From positions 34,477 through 98,476 of the forward strand of contig NZ_VOXD01000026.1 of the NCBI RefSeq assembly GCF_008014675.1: 64,000 nucleotides of DNA. The letters are read 5' to 3'. The translations under genes were made by a program, and so were the position numbers. This DNA is from Neolewinella aurantiaca. GTDB taxonomy: Bacteria; Bacteroidota; Bacteroidia; Chitinophagales; Saprospiraceae. Below the pieces are notes generated by a model. The model searched no databases. It was not told the DNA's origin and worked only from the letters and a program-made list of their open reading frames with translations. Shown piece by piece: positions 45,457 to 54,186 of this stretch (positions within the stretch are counted from its first letter, which is position 1; every line of letters begins with the position of its first letter).

Positions 45457-47229
45457 ATGTTTCGCACCCACAACTGCGGCGAACTCCGCCTTTCCGACGC
45501 CGGCAAAAAAGTTTCAATCTCTGGCTGGGTCCAGATCGGCCGTGATTTCGGCGGCCTTACTTTCGTTGACCTCCGTGACCGCTACGGCATCACCCAGGTT
45601 GTTTTTGACCAGGACGACAACGCCGAACTGGCCGAAAAAGCCCGTAAACTCGGCCGTGAGTGGGTAATCCAGGTAAACGGAACTGTACGTGAGCGTACCA
45701 ATAAAAACCCCAACCGTTCTACCGGAGACGTAGAGATCGTTGCCGACGAGATGATCGTCCTCAACAGCGCCAAAACGCCTCCCTTCACCATCGAAGACGA
45801 GTCGGACGGAGGAGATGACCTACGGATGCAATACCGCTACCTCGATCTCCGTCGTGGTCCGCTACAGAAAAACATCATGTTCCGCTCCAAGCTTGCGCTG
45901 GCGGTTCGCGCCTACCTCGGCGATCAGGACTTTGTGGAAGTGGAAACTCCCTTCCTCATCAAGTCTACGCCCGAAGGAGCGCGTGACTTCGTGGTCCCCA
46001 GTCGCCTCAACGAAGGTCAGTTCTACGCCCTGCCACAGAGCCCCCAGACCTTTAAGCAATTGCTGATGGTAGCCGGTTACGACCGCTACTTCCAGATCGT
46101 GAAGTGCTTCCGCGACGAAGACCTCCGCGCTGACCGTCAACCGGAATTCACGCAGATCGACTGCGAAATGGCCTTCGTTACCCAAGAGCAGATCCTCAAC
46201 ACCTTCGAAGGGCTTACCCGCCACGTTTTCAAAAAGCTGAAGGACGTTGAACTGCCCGAATTCCCCCGGATGCAGTACGACGACGCAATGCGTCTCTACG
46301 GCTCCGACAAGCCAGACCTGCGGTTTGGCATGCCCCTCGTTGAACTCAACGACGTGGCCCAAAATAAAGGCTTTGGTGTTTTCGACAGCGCCGAGCTCGT
46401 CGTCGGCATCTGCGTACCCGGCAAAGCAGACCTCACCCGCAAAAACCTCGATAACCTGACCAAATGGGTTAAGCGTCCGCAAATTGGAGCCAAAGGTTTG
46501 GTGTATGTGAAGTGCAACGAAGACGGCACCTTCAAGAGCTCCGTAGATAAATTCTTTGATCAGGAAGCTTTAGCAGCATGGGGCGAGGCCGCAGGTGCAA
46601 AGCCGGGCGATCTGATGCTCGTCATCTCCGGCGAAGACGAGAAAAGCCGCGCGCAACTCGGTAACCTCCGCCTGCACGTAGCCAAAGAGTACGATATGAT
46701 CCCCGAAGGAGCCTTCGCTCCGCTGTGGGTCGTCGACTTCCCCCTGCTTGAATGGGACGAAGACTCCGAGCGTTTCCACGCCATGCACCACCCCTTCACC
46801 AGCCCTAAGCGCGAAGAAGTGGAACGGATGCTGACCGGCGATCACGAGACCATGAAATCGCTCAAAGCCGATGCTTACGACCTCGTCATCAACGGCGCTG
46901 AGATTGGCGGTGGCTCCGTTCGTATCTACGACAGGGCCCTCCAGGAGAAAAACTTCAAACTCCTCGGCTTCACCGAAGAAGAAGCCGAAGAGCAGTTCGG
47001 TTTCCTGATGGGTGCCTTCGAGTACGGCGCCCCACCCCACGCCGGTATCGCTTTCGGTTTCGACCGTCTCTGCGCAGTAATGAACGGACAGTCTTCCATC
47101 CGCGACTTCATCGCTTTCCCGAAGAACAACCAGGGCCGCGACGTAATGATCGATGCCCCCGCTTCTATCGACGAGACCCAGTGCAAAGAGTTGAACCTGA
47201 AAATCACGGTACCCGCTAAGAGCGAATAA
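45457..47229 (+). CDS. aspS: Aspartyl-tRNA synthetase
   Basis: 590 aa class II synthetase. An N-terminal anticodon-binding OB fold ([22 protein letters not shown]) precedes the catalytic domain. Motif 2 is [21 protein letters not shown]. The bacterial GAD insertion lies in between, with [18 protein letters not shown] near 375-395, and motif 3 is [13 protein letters not shown]. The ATG at 45457 was preferred to a TTG at 45433. A dispersed-element copy overlaps WGEAAGAK in the insertion domain; GAKPGDL at that place is normal for AspRS, so the copy may be partly native. Followed by a strong terminator. Confidence 0.97.
   Translation: MFRTHNCGELRLSDAGKKVSISGWVQIGRDFGGLTFVDLRDRYGITQVVFDQDDNAELAEKARKLGREWVIQVNGTVRERTNKNPNRSTGDVEIVADEMIVLNSAKTPPFTIEDESDGGDDLRMQYRYLDLRRGPLQKNIMFRSKLALAVRAYLGDQDFVEVETPFLIKSTPEGARDFVVPSRLNEGQFYALPQSPQTFKQLLMVAGYDRYFQIVKCFRDEDLRADRQPEFTQIDCEMAFVTQEQILNTFEGLTRHVFKKLKDVELPEFPRMQYDDAMRLYGSDKPDLRFGMPLVELNDVAQNKGFGVFDSAELVVGICVPGKADLTRKNLDNLTKWVKRPQIGAKGLVYVKCNEDGTFKSSVDKFFDQEALAAWGEAAGAKPGDLMLVISGEDEKSRAQLGNLRLHVAKEYDMIPEGAFAPLWVVDFPLLEWDEDSERFHAMHHPFTSPKREEVERMLTGDHETMKSLKADAYDLVINGAEIGGGSVRIYDRALQEKNFKLLGFTEEEAEEQFGFLMGAFEYGAPPHAGIAFGFDRLCAVMNGQSSIRDFIAFPKNNQGRDVMIDAPASIDETQCKELNLKITVPAKSE
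46581..46599 (+). repeat. Dispersed element, copy 13, in frame inside aspS
   Basis: GGGCGAGGCCGCAGGTGCA then AAGCC, two changes from the core. Read as GEAAGA followed by K, in the same frame as the pheS and LOG copies. Confidence 0.6.
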
Positions 47230-47257
47230 CCTTCAAGCCTGACAGCTTTTCAACCTG

Positions 47258-47297
47258 AGCGATGATTAGATCACATGATTTAATCATCGCTTTTTTT
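47258..47297 (+). terminator. Terminator of aspS
   Basis: AGCGATGATTA/TAATCATCGCT, an 11-bp perfect stem with a 12-nt loop, then TTTTTT. It begins 28 nt past the stop. Confidence 0.9.
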
Positions 47298-47365
47298 ATG
47301 CCTCTTCCAACAACATAAAACTTAGTTTGTAGCGTAACACTTTGCGCTCTTGATTTTCGACTTAG

Positions 47366-47989
47366 CTGCCGCTGCTAAGAGCCCATTCACAGTAGACACG
47401 GCTTCAGCCGTGATCTTAATTGTTCAAGGCTCCGGCTAAAGCGCGGGCCTACCGGAGAGCGGATAAGGGAAAAGCGAAGGGATTGGCTGCCGCTACCAGG
47501 AGCCTGTCCACAGTAGACACGGCTTCAGCCGTGATCTTAATTGTTCAAGGCTCCGGCTAAAGCGCGGGCCTGCCGGAGGGCGGATAAGGGAAAAGCGATA
47601 AGGGATTGGCTGCCGCTGCTAAGAGCCCGTTCACAGTAGACACAGCTTCAGCCGTGATCTTAATTGTTCAAGGCTCCGGCTAAAGCGCGGGCCTATCGGA
47701 GAGCGGATAAGGGAAAAGCGATAAGCGATTGGCTGCCGCTGCTAAGAGCCCATTCACAGTAGACACGGCTTCAGCCGTGATCTTAATTGTTCAAGGCTCC
47801 GGCTAAAGCGCGGGCCTGCCGGAGGGCGGATAAGGGAAAAGCGATAAGCGATTGGCTGCCGCTGCTAAGAGCCCGTTCACAGTAGACACGGCTTCAGCCG
47901 TGATCTTAATTGTTCAAGGCTCCGGCTAAAGCTCGGGCCTACCGGAGGGCGGATAAGGGAAAAGCGATAAGGGATTGGCTGCCATCCTC
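47366..47989. repeat. Tandem array of five 121-123-bp units plus a partial sixth
   Basis: The start CTGCC of successive units lies at 47366, 47487, 47610, 47733, 47856 and 47979, so the spacing is 121 then four times 123. Each unit carries a CACGGCT-TC-AGCCGTG palindrome (one unit has CACAGCT), TTAATTGTTCAAGGCTCCGG, GCGCGGGCCT(A/G)CCGG and a GGATAAGGGAAAAGCG tail. Units differ at a few bases. The stretch 47230-48142 holds only the aspS terminator, this array and the short glutaminase leader. It shows no coding frame. Confidence 0.92.
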
Positions 47990-48142
47990 CAGGAAATATT
48001 TACCCTCCGTTTTTGTCATAGTGCAACACACATTTTAGGGTAAATGCACATTTTCTGCCCCTTCTTTGCTTCGCAGATACTGCTGCGGCAGTCACGATCA
48101 GATGATACTATTTACCTTCAGCACTCCAAACCAACATTTAGA

Positions 48143-49054
48143 ATGAACGTAAACGATCTGTTAGCGAAACTACACGCTAACCTTCCGGCAGAGAACACGG
48201 GCGTAGTGGCCAGTTACATTCCGGAATTGGCGCATGTCGACCCAACCAAATTCGGCGTCCATGCCGTAACGGTTGACCAACGCGAATTCTGTTTCGGAGA
48301 TTCGGACGAAGGCTTCAGCATTCAGAGTATCGCCAAGGTCTTAAGTCTGACGATGGCCTATCAGCGGGAGAACCAAAAGCTTTGGAAACGCGTCGATGTA
48401 GAGCCTTCCGGCACCCCATTCAACTCCCTTATTCAGTTGGAACAAGACAAAGGCATCCCCCGTAACCCTATGATAAACGCGGGAGCACTTGTGGTTTGCG
48501 ATGTGTTGTTAGACTACCTGGCGGAGCCTAGAAAGGACCTCCTTGCCTTCGTACACTCGCTGAGTGGCGATGATTCCATCGGGGTAAACGAGCGCGTAGC
48601 CGCCTCGGAGCGGGAAACCAGCGCCCGCAACCGTGCCCTGATCGAGTTCATGCGCTCCTTCGGAAACATTCGCAACGATACCGAACGCATCCTAGACTTT
48701 TACTGCTCGCTTTGCGCGATAGAAATGACCTGCAGCCAGTTATCACGTACCTTCCTCTTTCTTGCCAATCAGGGCGTAAGCCCGTTCACAGGAGAACGGA
48801 TCGTCAGCACCAGCATGACAAAGCGCCTAAATGCGATCATGCAACTCTGCGGTTTGTACGACGAAGCCGGAGAGTTTGCTTTCCGGGTAGGCCTGCCCGG
48901 TAAAAGCGGTGTTGGAGGTGGTATAGTTGCGCTGCGCCCCCGGGATTACTGCGTAGCGGTTTGGAGTCCTCCCCTGAACTATAAAGGAAACTCTCACTTC
49001 GGGATGGCCTTTTTAGAGGGCTTTACTTCTGAAGTAGGCGACAGTATCTATTAA
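48143..49054 (+). CDS. glsA: Glutaminase A
   Basis: 303 aa, the usual length. It hydrolyses glutamine to glutamate and ammonia with a serine beta-lactamase-like fold. The catalytic SxxK lies in FSIQSIAKVLSL near residues 61-64. Other family motifs are SGTPFNSLIQLEQDKGIPRNPMINAGAL, DFYCSLCAIEMTC, FRVGLPGKSGVGGGIVA and ending GDSIY. ATG 48143 chosen; an upstream in-frame extension lacks family sequence. A TACCTTCA box lies 22 nt before it. Sits just after the tandem array. Confidence 0.95.
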   Translation: MNVNDLLAKLHANLPAENTGVVASYIPELAHVDPTKFGVHAVTVDQREFCFGDSDEGFSIQSIAKVLSLTMAYQRENQKLWKRVDVEPSGTPFNSLIQLEQDKGIPRNPMINAGALVVCDVLLDYLAEPRKDLLAFVHSLSGDDSIGVNERVAASERETSARNRALIEFMRSFGNIRNDTERILDFYCSLCAIEMTCSQLSRTFLFLANQGVSPFTGERIVSTSMTKRLNAIMQLCGLYDEAGEFAFRVGLPGKSGVGGGIVALRPRDYCVAVWSPPLNYKGNSHFGMAFLEGFTSEVGDSIY

Positions 49055-49067
49055 GCCTGAAAAATGA

Positions 49068-50519
49068 TTATTCCCCTACCGGATTTTCGGTAGGCATTAC
49101 TTCAGGAAGCACCCATTGTTTACTACCGAACCATTGCCACTGCACCGAAGCGAGGTCTGTTTCCGGGTCAATGAACGGCTGTAGTTTTCGTCCGTTGAGG
49201 CGGACGCGGAAGCGGCCATAAACCGCAACGTCTTTGCCTTCCCGTAACCGGAGTTCGTGCAGGTAGTGCGCGTACTGGAGGATCATATCAGGATGAGTTA
49301 CCATTTTTCGATACTGCCGGGATGAGAGACTGTCGCGCAGGTTGATCACTTCGTCTTCGCCAGTAGCGTTGTCGACAAGCCGGTAATTACCGGAGCCCTG
49401 CTTACTGCGCAGCATCATTCGCCAGCTGTAACGGTGCCCCTCTTCGCTCCAGGCTACATCGGAGTTAAAACCCCAGTGTCGAAGCGGAAGCAATATGTGT
49501 ACACCAATGATGAGGACAATGCCGGCAAGAATCGGCTTCATCATCCGAGCCTGGTACTGCCAGTAAGCGTTGGTACCACCGGAGGAGCGAGACACCACGC
49601 TTTGCCACCCTTCAACCCAACGCTGCACCTGCGACCGCGCCCCCGCCAGAAGGCCGCTCCGACCTCCTGAATTGTCCCTTGATCCTGCGATCCACCTCAC
49701 GAACCTCTTTGGCCAGTCGGGTGCAAAAAACATGCTGGTGAGCACCATGGACAGGTAGGGAAAAATACCGATATTGAACAACAGGTGATTGGTAGCATGA
49801 AAACCGAACAATAACGCCAGCGCGACCCACCGCAGGCGCTTGTGCAGGAGCAAAAACGGTACACTAAAATCGAGCAACATCCCGGCCCATGACATGAAAT
49901 AAGCCGTGAACTCCTGCGCCCAGAGCGGGCCGAGCACCGGCATTTCCGAACGGGCCTGCAACCACATTTTCATCGGCATTGCCGCTATGAGCCAATCGTA
50001 GTTCATCTTGGCAATTCCCCCGAAAAAATAAACGATGCCCATCAAAGCCGGGAAAATCCAGACCGACCAGGCTGGAACCTGAGGTGACCAATCCTGCGGA
50101 TTGCGCCGTACATCGAGCGAAAACTCCCGCCAGGCCGGCGTGAGCGCCAGCAGCCAGGCCAGCCACGTAAAAAGGTAAGCATGGTTAAGGTAGTGGGCTT
50201 TTTCTAACAGAAAAAGGTAGGTGAACGCCAAAGCAAAAAGTGGCGCAGTCACCCGGAAACGCCACCCCAGGGCCACCGCTATGCCCAACAGAAAACCACC
50301 GACGAAGAAGAGCGAAAGAAAAGGCTCCGGCAACGGGCCTACCCACTCAAAGCCGTAATAACTGAAGGTGAACCCGCTGAATTCATCGAGGTACCAATGG
50401 TAATAAATACCATTACCCAAAATATCGCCCCCCCCGAGAAGCCCCAACGCGATGCGCAGAAAAACAAGGGAGGAAGCATTGGTGGGAGTAAATAATCTGG
50501 ACTGTTCGATTGCTTGCAG
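49068..50519 (-). CDS. HTTM domain membrane protein with non-ATG start
   Basis: 483 aa if started at a CTG at 50519. The family-like N-terminus SRLFTPTNASSLVFLRIALG continues unbroken upstream of a TTG at 50447 to a stop at 50526-50528, with no ATG in frame. About ten membrane helices follow. HTTM (vitamin-K-dependent gamma-carboxylase-like) features include YYHWYLDEF, TFSYYGFEW, LNHAYLF, NYDWLIAAMPMKMWLQARS, DFSVPFLLL and HATNHLLFNIG. A run of eight G near residues 27-30 could shift frame. A copy of the dispersed element encodes GARSQVQ in the loop before the last helices. The true start is uncertain. Confidence 0.8.
   Translation of the reverse strand: MQAIEQSRLFTPTNASSLVFLRIALGLLGGGDILGNGIYYHWYLDEFSGFTFSYYGFEWVGPLPEPFLSLFFVGGFLLGIAVALGWRFRVTAPLFALAFTYLFLLEKAHYLNHAYLFTWLAWLLALTPAWREFSLDVRRNPQDWSPQVPAWSVWIFPALMGIVYFFGGIAKMNYDWLIAAMPMKMWLQARSEMPVLGPLWAQEFTAYFMSWAGMLLDFSVPFLLLHKRLRWVALALLFGFHATNHLLFNIGIFPYLSMVLTSMFFAPDWPKRFVRWIAGSRDNSGGRSGLLAGARSQVQRWVEGWQSVVSRSSGGTNAYWQYQARMMKPILAGIVLIIGVHILLPLRHWGFNSDVAWSEEGHRYSWRMMLRSKQGSGNYRLVDNATGEDEVINLRDSLSSRQYRKMVTHPDMILQYAHYLHELRLREGKDVAVYGRFRVRLNGRKLQPFIDPETDLASVQWQWFGSKQWVLPEVMPTENPVGE
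49624..49642 (-). repeat. Dispersed element, copy 14, inside the HTTM gene
   Basis: Minus strand GGGCGCGGTCGCAGGTGCA, read in a different frame from the pheS copy, as GARSQVQ. Situated in a cytoplasmic-looking charged loop. Confidence 0.8.
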
Positions 50520-50626
50520 TTTAGTTCACCGGTCATCAACCTGCCGGATAAGGGCAAAGTTCCGCATTTACCGGCAGCTGGCTAAATTCCGGCAGATAAA
50601 ATTATGTCTTCTTAGTTCCTAACTTC

Positions 50627-50634
50627 TACCTTCG
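50627..50634 (+). promoter_or_regulatory. -7-like box 4 nt before the DinB-like ATG
   Basis: TACCTTCG, then CGGC, then ATG. As for the methyltransferase gene, transcription from here would be leaderless or nearly so. Confidence 0.45.
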
Positions 50635-50638
50635 CGGC

Positions 50639-51190
50639 ATGCTACGATTTCTTCTCCCACTCCTTCTCTTTGTTACCGTTTCGCTTAACCTTTCCGCTCA
50701 GGAGGTCAAAACCGTCTCTGCCCACTCCGAGTGGCTGGAGAAGTGGAGCAACTCCAAGGCGTATACTATGGAAGCTCTCGCTACGATCCCCGACGATAAA
50801 CTCAGCTACCGGCCAACGGAGAATCAAATGAGTGTTCAGGAGCAGATTCAACACATTGCAGGAAATATTTACGGCCTCAGCCGTCGTTTTCTTGATCATC
50901 AGCCTCCGGGTTTCGATGAGGAAAAACTCGGAGCAAAACTATCTGCTCAAACCCTGAACCGCAAGGAATTAACCAACCTGCTCAGCGATGCTTACGCCTT
51001 CGGCGCAGCTGCCGTGCAGAACCTCCCCGAGGAGCGGTGGAACGAACCAGTAAGCAATTTCTTTGCCGGCCCTAAAAGCCGGAGAGTGGTCATTTACCTG
51101 CTGCAGGATCACGCCACACATCACCGGGCACAGTTGCTCATCTACATGAGACTGCTCGAACTCACTCCACCCCGCTACCGGGGCTGGTAA
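50639..51190 (+). CDS. Exported DinB-like four-helix protein
   Basis: 183 aa. Signal peptide (MLRFLLPLLLFVTVSLNLSAQ), then a DinB/YfiT-like bundle. Metal-binding His positions are suggested by VQEQIQHIAGN and LLQDHATHHRAQLLIYMRLL (HATHH). Most DinB members are cytoplasmic thiol transferases or metal enzymes; an exported one is less usual, though known in Bacteroidota. Substrate unknown. Confidence 0.85.
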   Translation: MLRFLLPLLLFVTVSLNLSAQEVKTVSAHSEWLEKWSNSKAYTMEALATIPDDKLSYRPTENQMSVQEQIQHIAGNIYGLSRRFLDHQPPGFDEEKLGAKLSAQTLNRKELTNLLSDAYAFGAAAVQNLPEERWNEPVSNFFAGPKSRRVVIYLLQDHATHHRAQLLIYMRLLELTPPRYRGW

Positions 51191-51268
51191 ATACCAAACG
51201 TAATTAGCCTGCTCCTCCGGGAGTCAGCGACAACAGGACATTCCCATAAACCAGTTAAAAACAAGCCT

Positions 51269-51799
51269 TTGTTTACCCCCACCCCAATAGCAGGACTTCA
51301 GGTCTTCACCCCTCGCATCTTCGGCGACGAAAGGGGATACTTTTTCGAGTCGTGGAACGAACAGACCTTTGCCGCTGCCGGTATCGACACCAGGTTCGTT
51401 CAGGACAATCAGGCCCGCAGCTCCCGTGGCGTTTTACGGGGCCTGCACTTCCAGACCGGTGAGCACGCACAGGCTAAACTTGTACGGGTCATCGAGGGAG
51501 AGGTCTTCGATGTCGCAGTAGATATGCGCCCAGGCTCCCCCACCCTGCACGAATGGTTCGGTATCCGCCTCAGCGGAGAGAACCAAAAGCAATTGTTCGT
51601 CCCCAGAGGATTTGCTCACGGTTACCTTGTCTTGTCTGAATCCGCCGTTTTCGCGTATAAATGCGACAACTTTTACGCCAAGCATGCGGAGGGAGGCGTC
51701 CGGTACGACGACCCGGCCATCGGTATTGAATGGCCGAAAGTAGATGCAGAACTGGTGGTCGCTGAACGCGATCTTACGTGGGACAGCATAGCCCGCTAA
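51269..51799 (+). CDS. rfbC: dTDP-4-dehydrorhamnose 3,5-epimerase
   Basis: 176 aa. Epimerises the keto-sugar in dTDP-L-rhamnose synthesis for surface polysaccharide. Typical motifs are DERGYFFESWNEQTF, FVQDNQARSSRGVLRGLHFQ (catalytic His), KLVRVIEGEVFDVAVDMRPGSPT, LFVPRGFAHGYLVLSE and YKCDNFYAKHAEGGVRYDDP. The only start in frame is a TTG at 51269. The other rfb genes are not in the window. Confidence 0.95.
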   Translation: MFTPTPIAGLQVFTPRIFGDERGYFFESWNEQTFAAAGIDTRFVQDNQARSSRGVLRGLHFQTGEHAQAKLVRVIEGEVFDVAVDMRPGSPTLHEWFGIRLSGENQKQLFVPRGFAHGYLVLSESAVFAYKCDNFYAKHAEGGVRYDDPAIGIEWPKVDAELVVAERDLTWDSIAR

Positions 51800-51828
51800 T
51801 CAATTTATAGCCTGACAGTTATACCCCA

Positions 51829-52692
51829 TTACTTCTGGTAAACGCGGACGTAATCGAGGTACATGCTTGCCGGGAATATTCCGGTGTTGATTTGTGCGGT
51901 TTCCGGACCGCGAAGCCCACCGACCGAAACATTAGCTACGAGGTAGAAAGGCCACGCGAACGGGTACCCCATCTGAGCACGGCCGGGAAGCGGTTCGTAA
52001 GTCCAGTACTCCTCTCCGTCTACGGCAAAAGTTAATCGTTCTTTCGTCCATTCACAACTGTAAACGTGGAACTCCGTAGTGGCGGACTTTACGATTCGGG
52101 AGCCTCCCTTTTGTCCTTTACCGCTCCAGAAAAAGTCGGGAGTTTGCACCGCTGCACCGACTACCGTCGGGAACTTACCGTAATGCTCAACCAGGTCGAT
52201 TTCTCCGGCTTTTGGCCAGCCAATTTTGCTTACTGTGTCGCCAACCATCCAGAATGCGGAACGCAGACCGTCGCCTTCGGGGAACTTTGCGCGGATTTCG
52301 AAGTAGCCTTCTTCAAAAGTAGCCTTGTACTTCGTAACCAGGCGCGTGCTGGAGAAAGGGTTTCTGCGGTTTTCCGCCGTCAGTTGGGCCGTAATGCTTA
52401 GCATACCGTCCTGTACCCGTACGTTGTCGGGGTTTGCCTCGGTGTAAAGCTGGCGTTCTTTGGCTGTCCATCCGTGTCCTCCCGTCTGGTATCCCCAGCG
52501 CGTGGTGTCCGGCAGACCGGGCGTTTCAAACTCATCGGCCCAAACCAGTTTGTAGCCGTCGGGTACATATTCACCTCCTCCCGCAGGTTCACTTATACTG
52601 GATACGGGGGCTGGCCCGGAGCCATCGCTTTTACAGCTGGTAACCACACAACAAGTAAGGCAAAAGAGGAAAACGATGATGAGATTGCGCAT
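51829..52692 (-). CDS. GH16 family lipoprotein (beta-glucanase/laminarinase-like)
   Basis: 287 aa. Lipobox VVTSCKSD near residue 20, then an unstructured linker. The GH16 fold starts YKLVWADEFETPGLPDTTRWGYQTGGHG. The catalytic GEIDLVEHYG at about 163-170 holds nucleophile and acid/base Glu in ExDxxE. Also RLTFAVDGEEYWTYEP and PFYLVANVSVGG. Surface-anchored beta-1,3-glucan or galactan hydrolase, probably for polysaccharide feeding. A strong promoter precedes it. Confidence 0.92.
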   Translation of the reverse strand: MRNLIIVFLFCLTCCVVTSCKSDGSGPAPVSSISEPAGGGEYVPDGYKLVWADEFETPGLPDTTRWGYQTGGHGWTAKERQLYTEANPDNVRVQDGMLSITAQLTAENRRNPFSSTRLVTKYKATFEEGYFEIRAKFPEGDGLRSAFWMVGDTVSKIGWPKAGEIDLVEHYGKFPTVVGAAVQTPDFFWSGKGQKGGSRIVKSATTEFHVYSCEWTKERLTFAVDGEEYWTYEPLPGRAQMGYPFAWPFYLVANVSVGGLRGPETAQINTGIFPASMYLDYVRVYQK

Positions 52693-52711
52693 AGTTTAAT
52701 TATTTGGGCAG

Positions 52712-52743
52712 CAAAGGTACTCAGGCCTGAACCTCAATGCAAA
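52712..52743 (-). promoter_or_regulatory. Promoter of the GH16 gene
   Basis: On the minus strand TTTG (52743-52740), 20 bases, TACCTTTG (52719-52712), 19 nt before the ATG. Exact fit to the Bacteroidota sigma-ABfr pattern (TTTG/TAnnTTTG), the best one seen in the window. Confidence 0.75.
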
Positions 52744-52766
52744 CACCAGAGCCATATTCGTCAGCA

Positions 52767-52785
52767 GGGCGCTGCCGCAGGTGCA
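52767..52785 (+). repeat. Dispersed element, copy 15
   Basis: GGGCGCTGCCGCAGGTGCA followed by GGGAAAGTTAG, a full tail. Lies between the GH16 promoter and the PLP-enzyme start. Confidence 0.8.
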
Positions 52786-52893
52786 GGGAAAGTTAGAAAA
52801 GCAAAGAGCGCCAAAGCAGGTACATGTTGCGACAATAAGTTTTTTCTACCGACATTGCGAAGCAAAATTCCCCCATCCAAAAACTCAAGTCCC

Positions 52894-54075
52894 TTGACCT
52901 TAGATTCTATCGCCATCCGCGACCCCCAGGTACCCAGTTTCAATCCTCCGCATCAGGTTCCGCTGGTAGCGGCCTCCAGTTTTGTTTTCGATACTATTGA
53001 AGAAGGCATGGCTATTTTCTCTGGCGAGCAGCCAGGCCACGTTTACGGCCGGTTCGGCAACCCCACTATTGATGCCGCAGCCAATAAAATTGCCGCACTG
53101 GAAGGGTTCGGCCTGGACGAACAAGCCGCAGGAATGTTCTGCTCCAGCGGCATGAGTGCCATCGCTACTGTTTTTCTCGGCGTCTGCGAAGCAGACGAGG
53201 TGGTGCTTACCCAAGCCGACCTCTACGGCGGCACCACCGGTCTGCTGCAGCAACTCGGCAAGCGCGGCATCGGGATGGAAACGGTGGATTTGCGCGACGC
53301 AGCAGCAGTAGAGGCAGCTCTCAAGGCCAACCCCGCCATTCGCATCGTTTATGTCGAAACGCCCTCCAACCCTACCCTGCGGGTAACGGACCTGACCAAA
53401 CTGGCAGAACTTGCTCACGCCCATGGTGCACTGCTGGTAGCCGACAATACATTTGCGACGCCCTTCGTGCAACGTCCGCTTTCATTCGGGGCCGACATCG
53501 TGGTACACTCCACCACCAAATTCCTGAACGGGCACGGAACGGGTATTGCGGGGGCGATTGTTTGCCGCGACGCAGAACTGATGGCCGAAAAACTCATTCC
53601 CGTTTACCGGCTCTACGGCGGCAGCGGCAACCCCTGGGACGCCTGGCTGGTGCTGAACGGACTCAAAACCCTGCCCCTGCGGATGGAACGTCACAGCCAG
53701 AACGCACAGGCCGTTGCGGAATGGCTGGTGGCCCACCCAAAAGTCACCCGCGTCAACTATCCCGGTTTGCCGGGCCACCCGGACGAGGCGACCGTCAAAA
53801 AGCAAATGGTCCAGTGCGGCGGTATGCTCAGCTTTGAGCTCTCCGGCGGTACCGAAGCCGGGATGGCCTTCATGAACCGGATCAAATTCTGTACCCTCAC
53901 GCCGACCCTCGGCGATGTGGACACGCTGGTTCTCCACCCCGCCACCATGAGCCACCGGGGTGTAGACCCCGCCGTGCGCGCAGCGCACGGTATCCCGGAC
54001 GGGTTGGTGCGCCTGTCCGTCGGTGTTGAAGCCGTGGCGGATATAATTGCGGACCTGGAGCAAGCCATTGGGTAG
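52894..54075 (+). CDS. Cys/Met metabolism PLP-dependent enzyme (gamma-synthase/lyase or O-acetylhomoserine type)
   Basis: 393 aa from a TTG start at 52894. Upstream in-frame codons are poor and pass through the dispersed element, so they are not part of the family. PLP motifs: YGRFGNPTIDAAANKIAALE, SGMSAIATVFLGVCEADEVVL, VYVETPSNPTLRVTDL, VADNTFATPF and the Lys in VVHSTTKFLNGHGTG. It belongs to the PF01053 family (methionine gamma-lyase, cystathionine gamma-synthase or O-acetylhomoserine sulfhydrylase). Exact specificity not resolved. Confidence 0.9.
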   Translation: MTLDSIAIRDPQVPSFNPPHQVPLVAASSFVFDTIEEGMAIFSGEQPGHVYGRFGNPTIDAAANKIAALEGFGLDEQAAGMFCSSGMSAIATVFLGVCEADEVVLTQADLYGGTTGLLQQLGKRGIGMETVDLRDAAAVEAALKANPAIRIVYVETPSNPTLRVTDLTKLAELAHAHGALLVADNTFATPFVQRPLSFGADIVVHSTTKFLNGHGTGIAGAIVCRDAELMAEKLIPVYRLYGGSGNPWDAWLVLNGLKTLPLRMERHSQNAQAVAEWLVAHPKVTRVNYPGLPGHPDEATVKKQMVQCGGMLSFELSGGTEAGMAFMNRIKFCTLTPTLGDVDTLVLHPATMSHRGVDPAVRAAHGIPDGLVRLSVGVEAVADIIADLEQAIG

Positions 54076-54186
54076 TTTAATTGAAGCAGGTTGCAGTGCG
54101 TTTCGGGTACGAACAAAACATTCACGTTCTCCTACCGAAAGCTTGAATGTTGGTACCCGGAGCGTGCTGTGACCGGACTGATCAAC

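Noticed and set aside
45239..45667. 142-codon plus-strand frame overlapping the aspS start
   Set aside because: The part overlapping aspS is an off-frame shadow and the upstream part shows no conserved features.
47366..47989. CRISPR array
   Set aside because: Repeat units are about 123 bp and contiguous, with no spacers and no cas genes nearby.
50339..50557. Alternative N-terminal frame (ATG at 50536) fused to HTTM by slippage in the G run
   Set aside because: The other frame upstream of the G run carries the family-like helix FLRIALGLL, so slippage is not needed to explain the gene.
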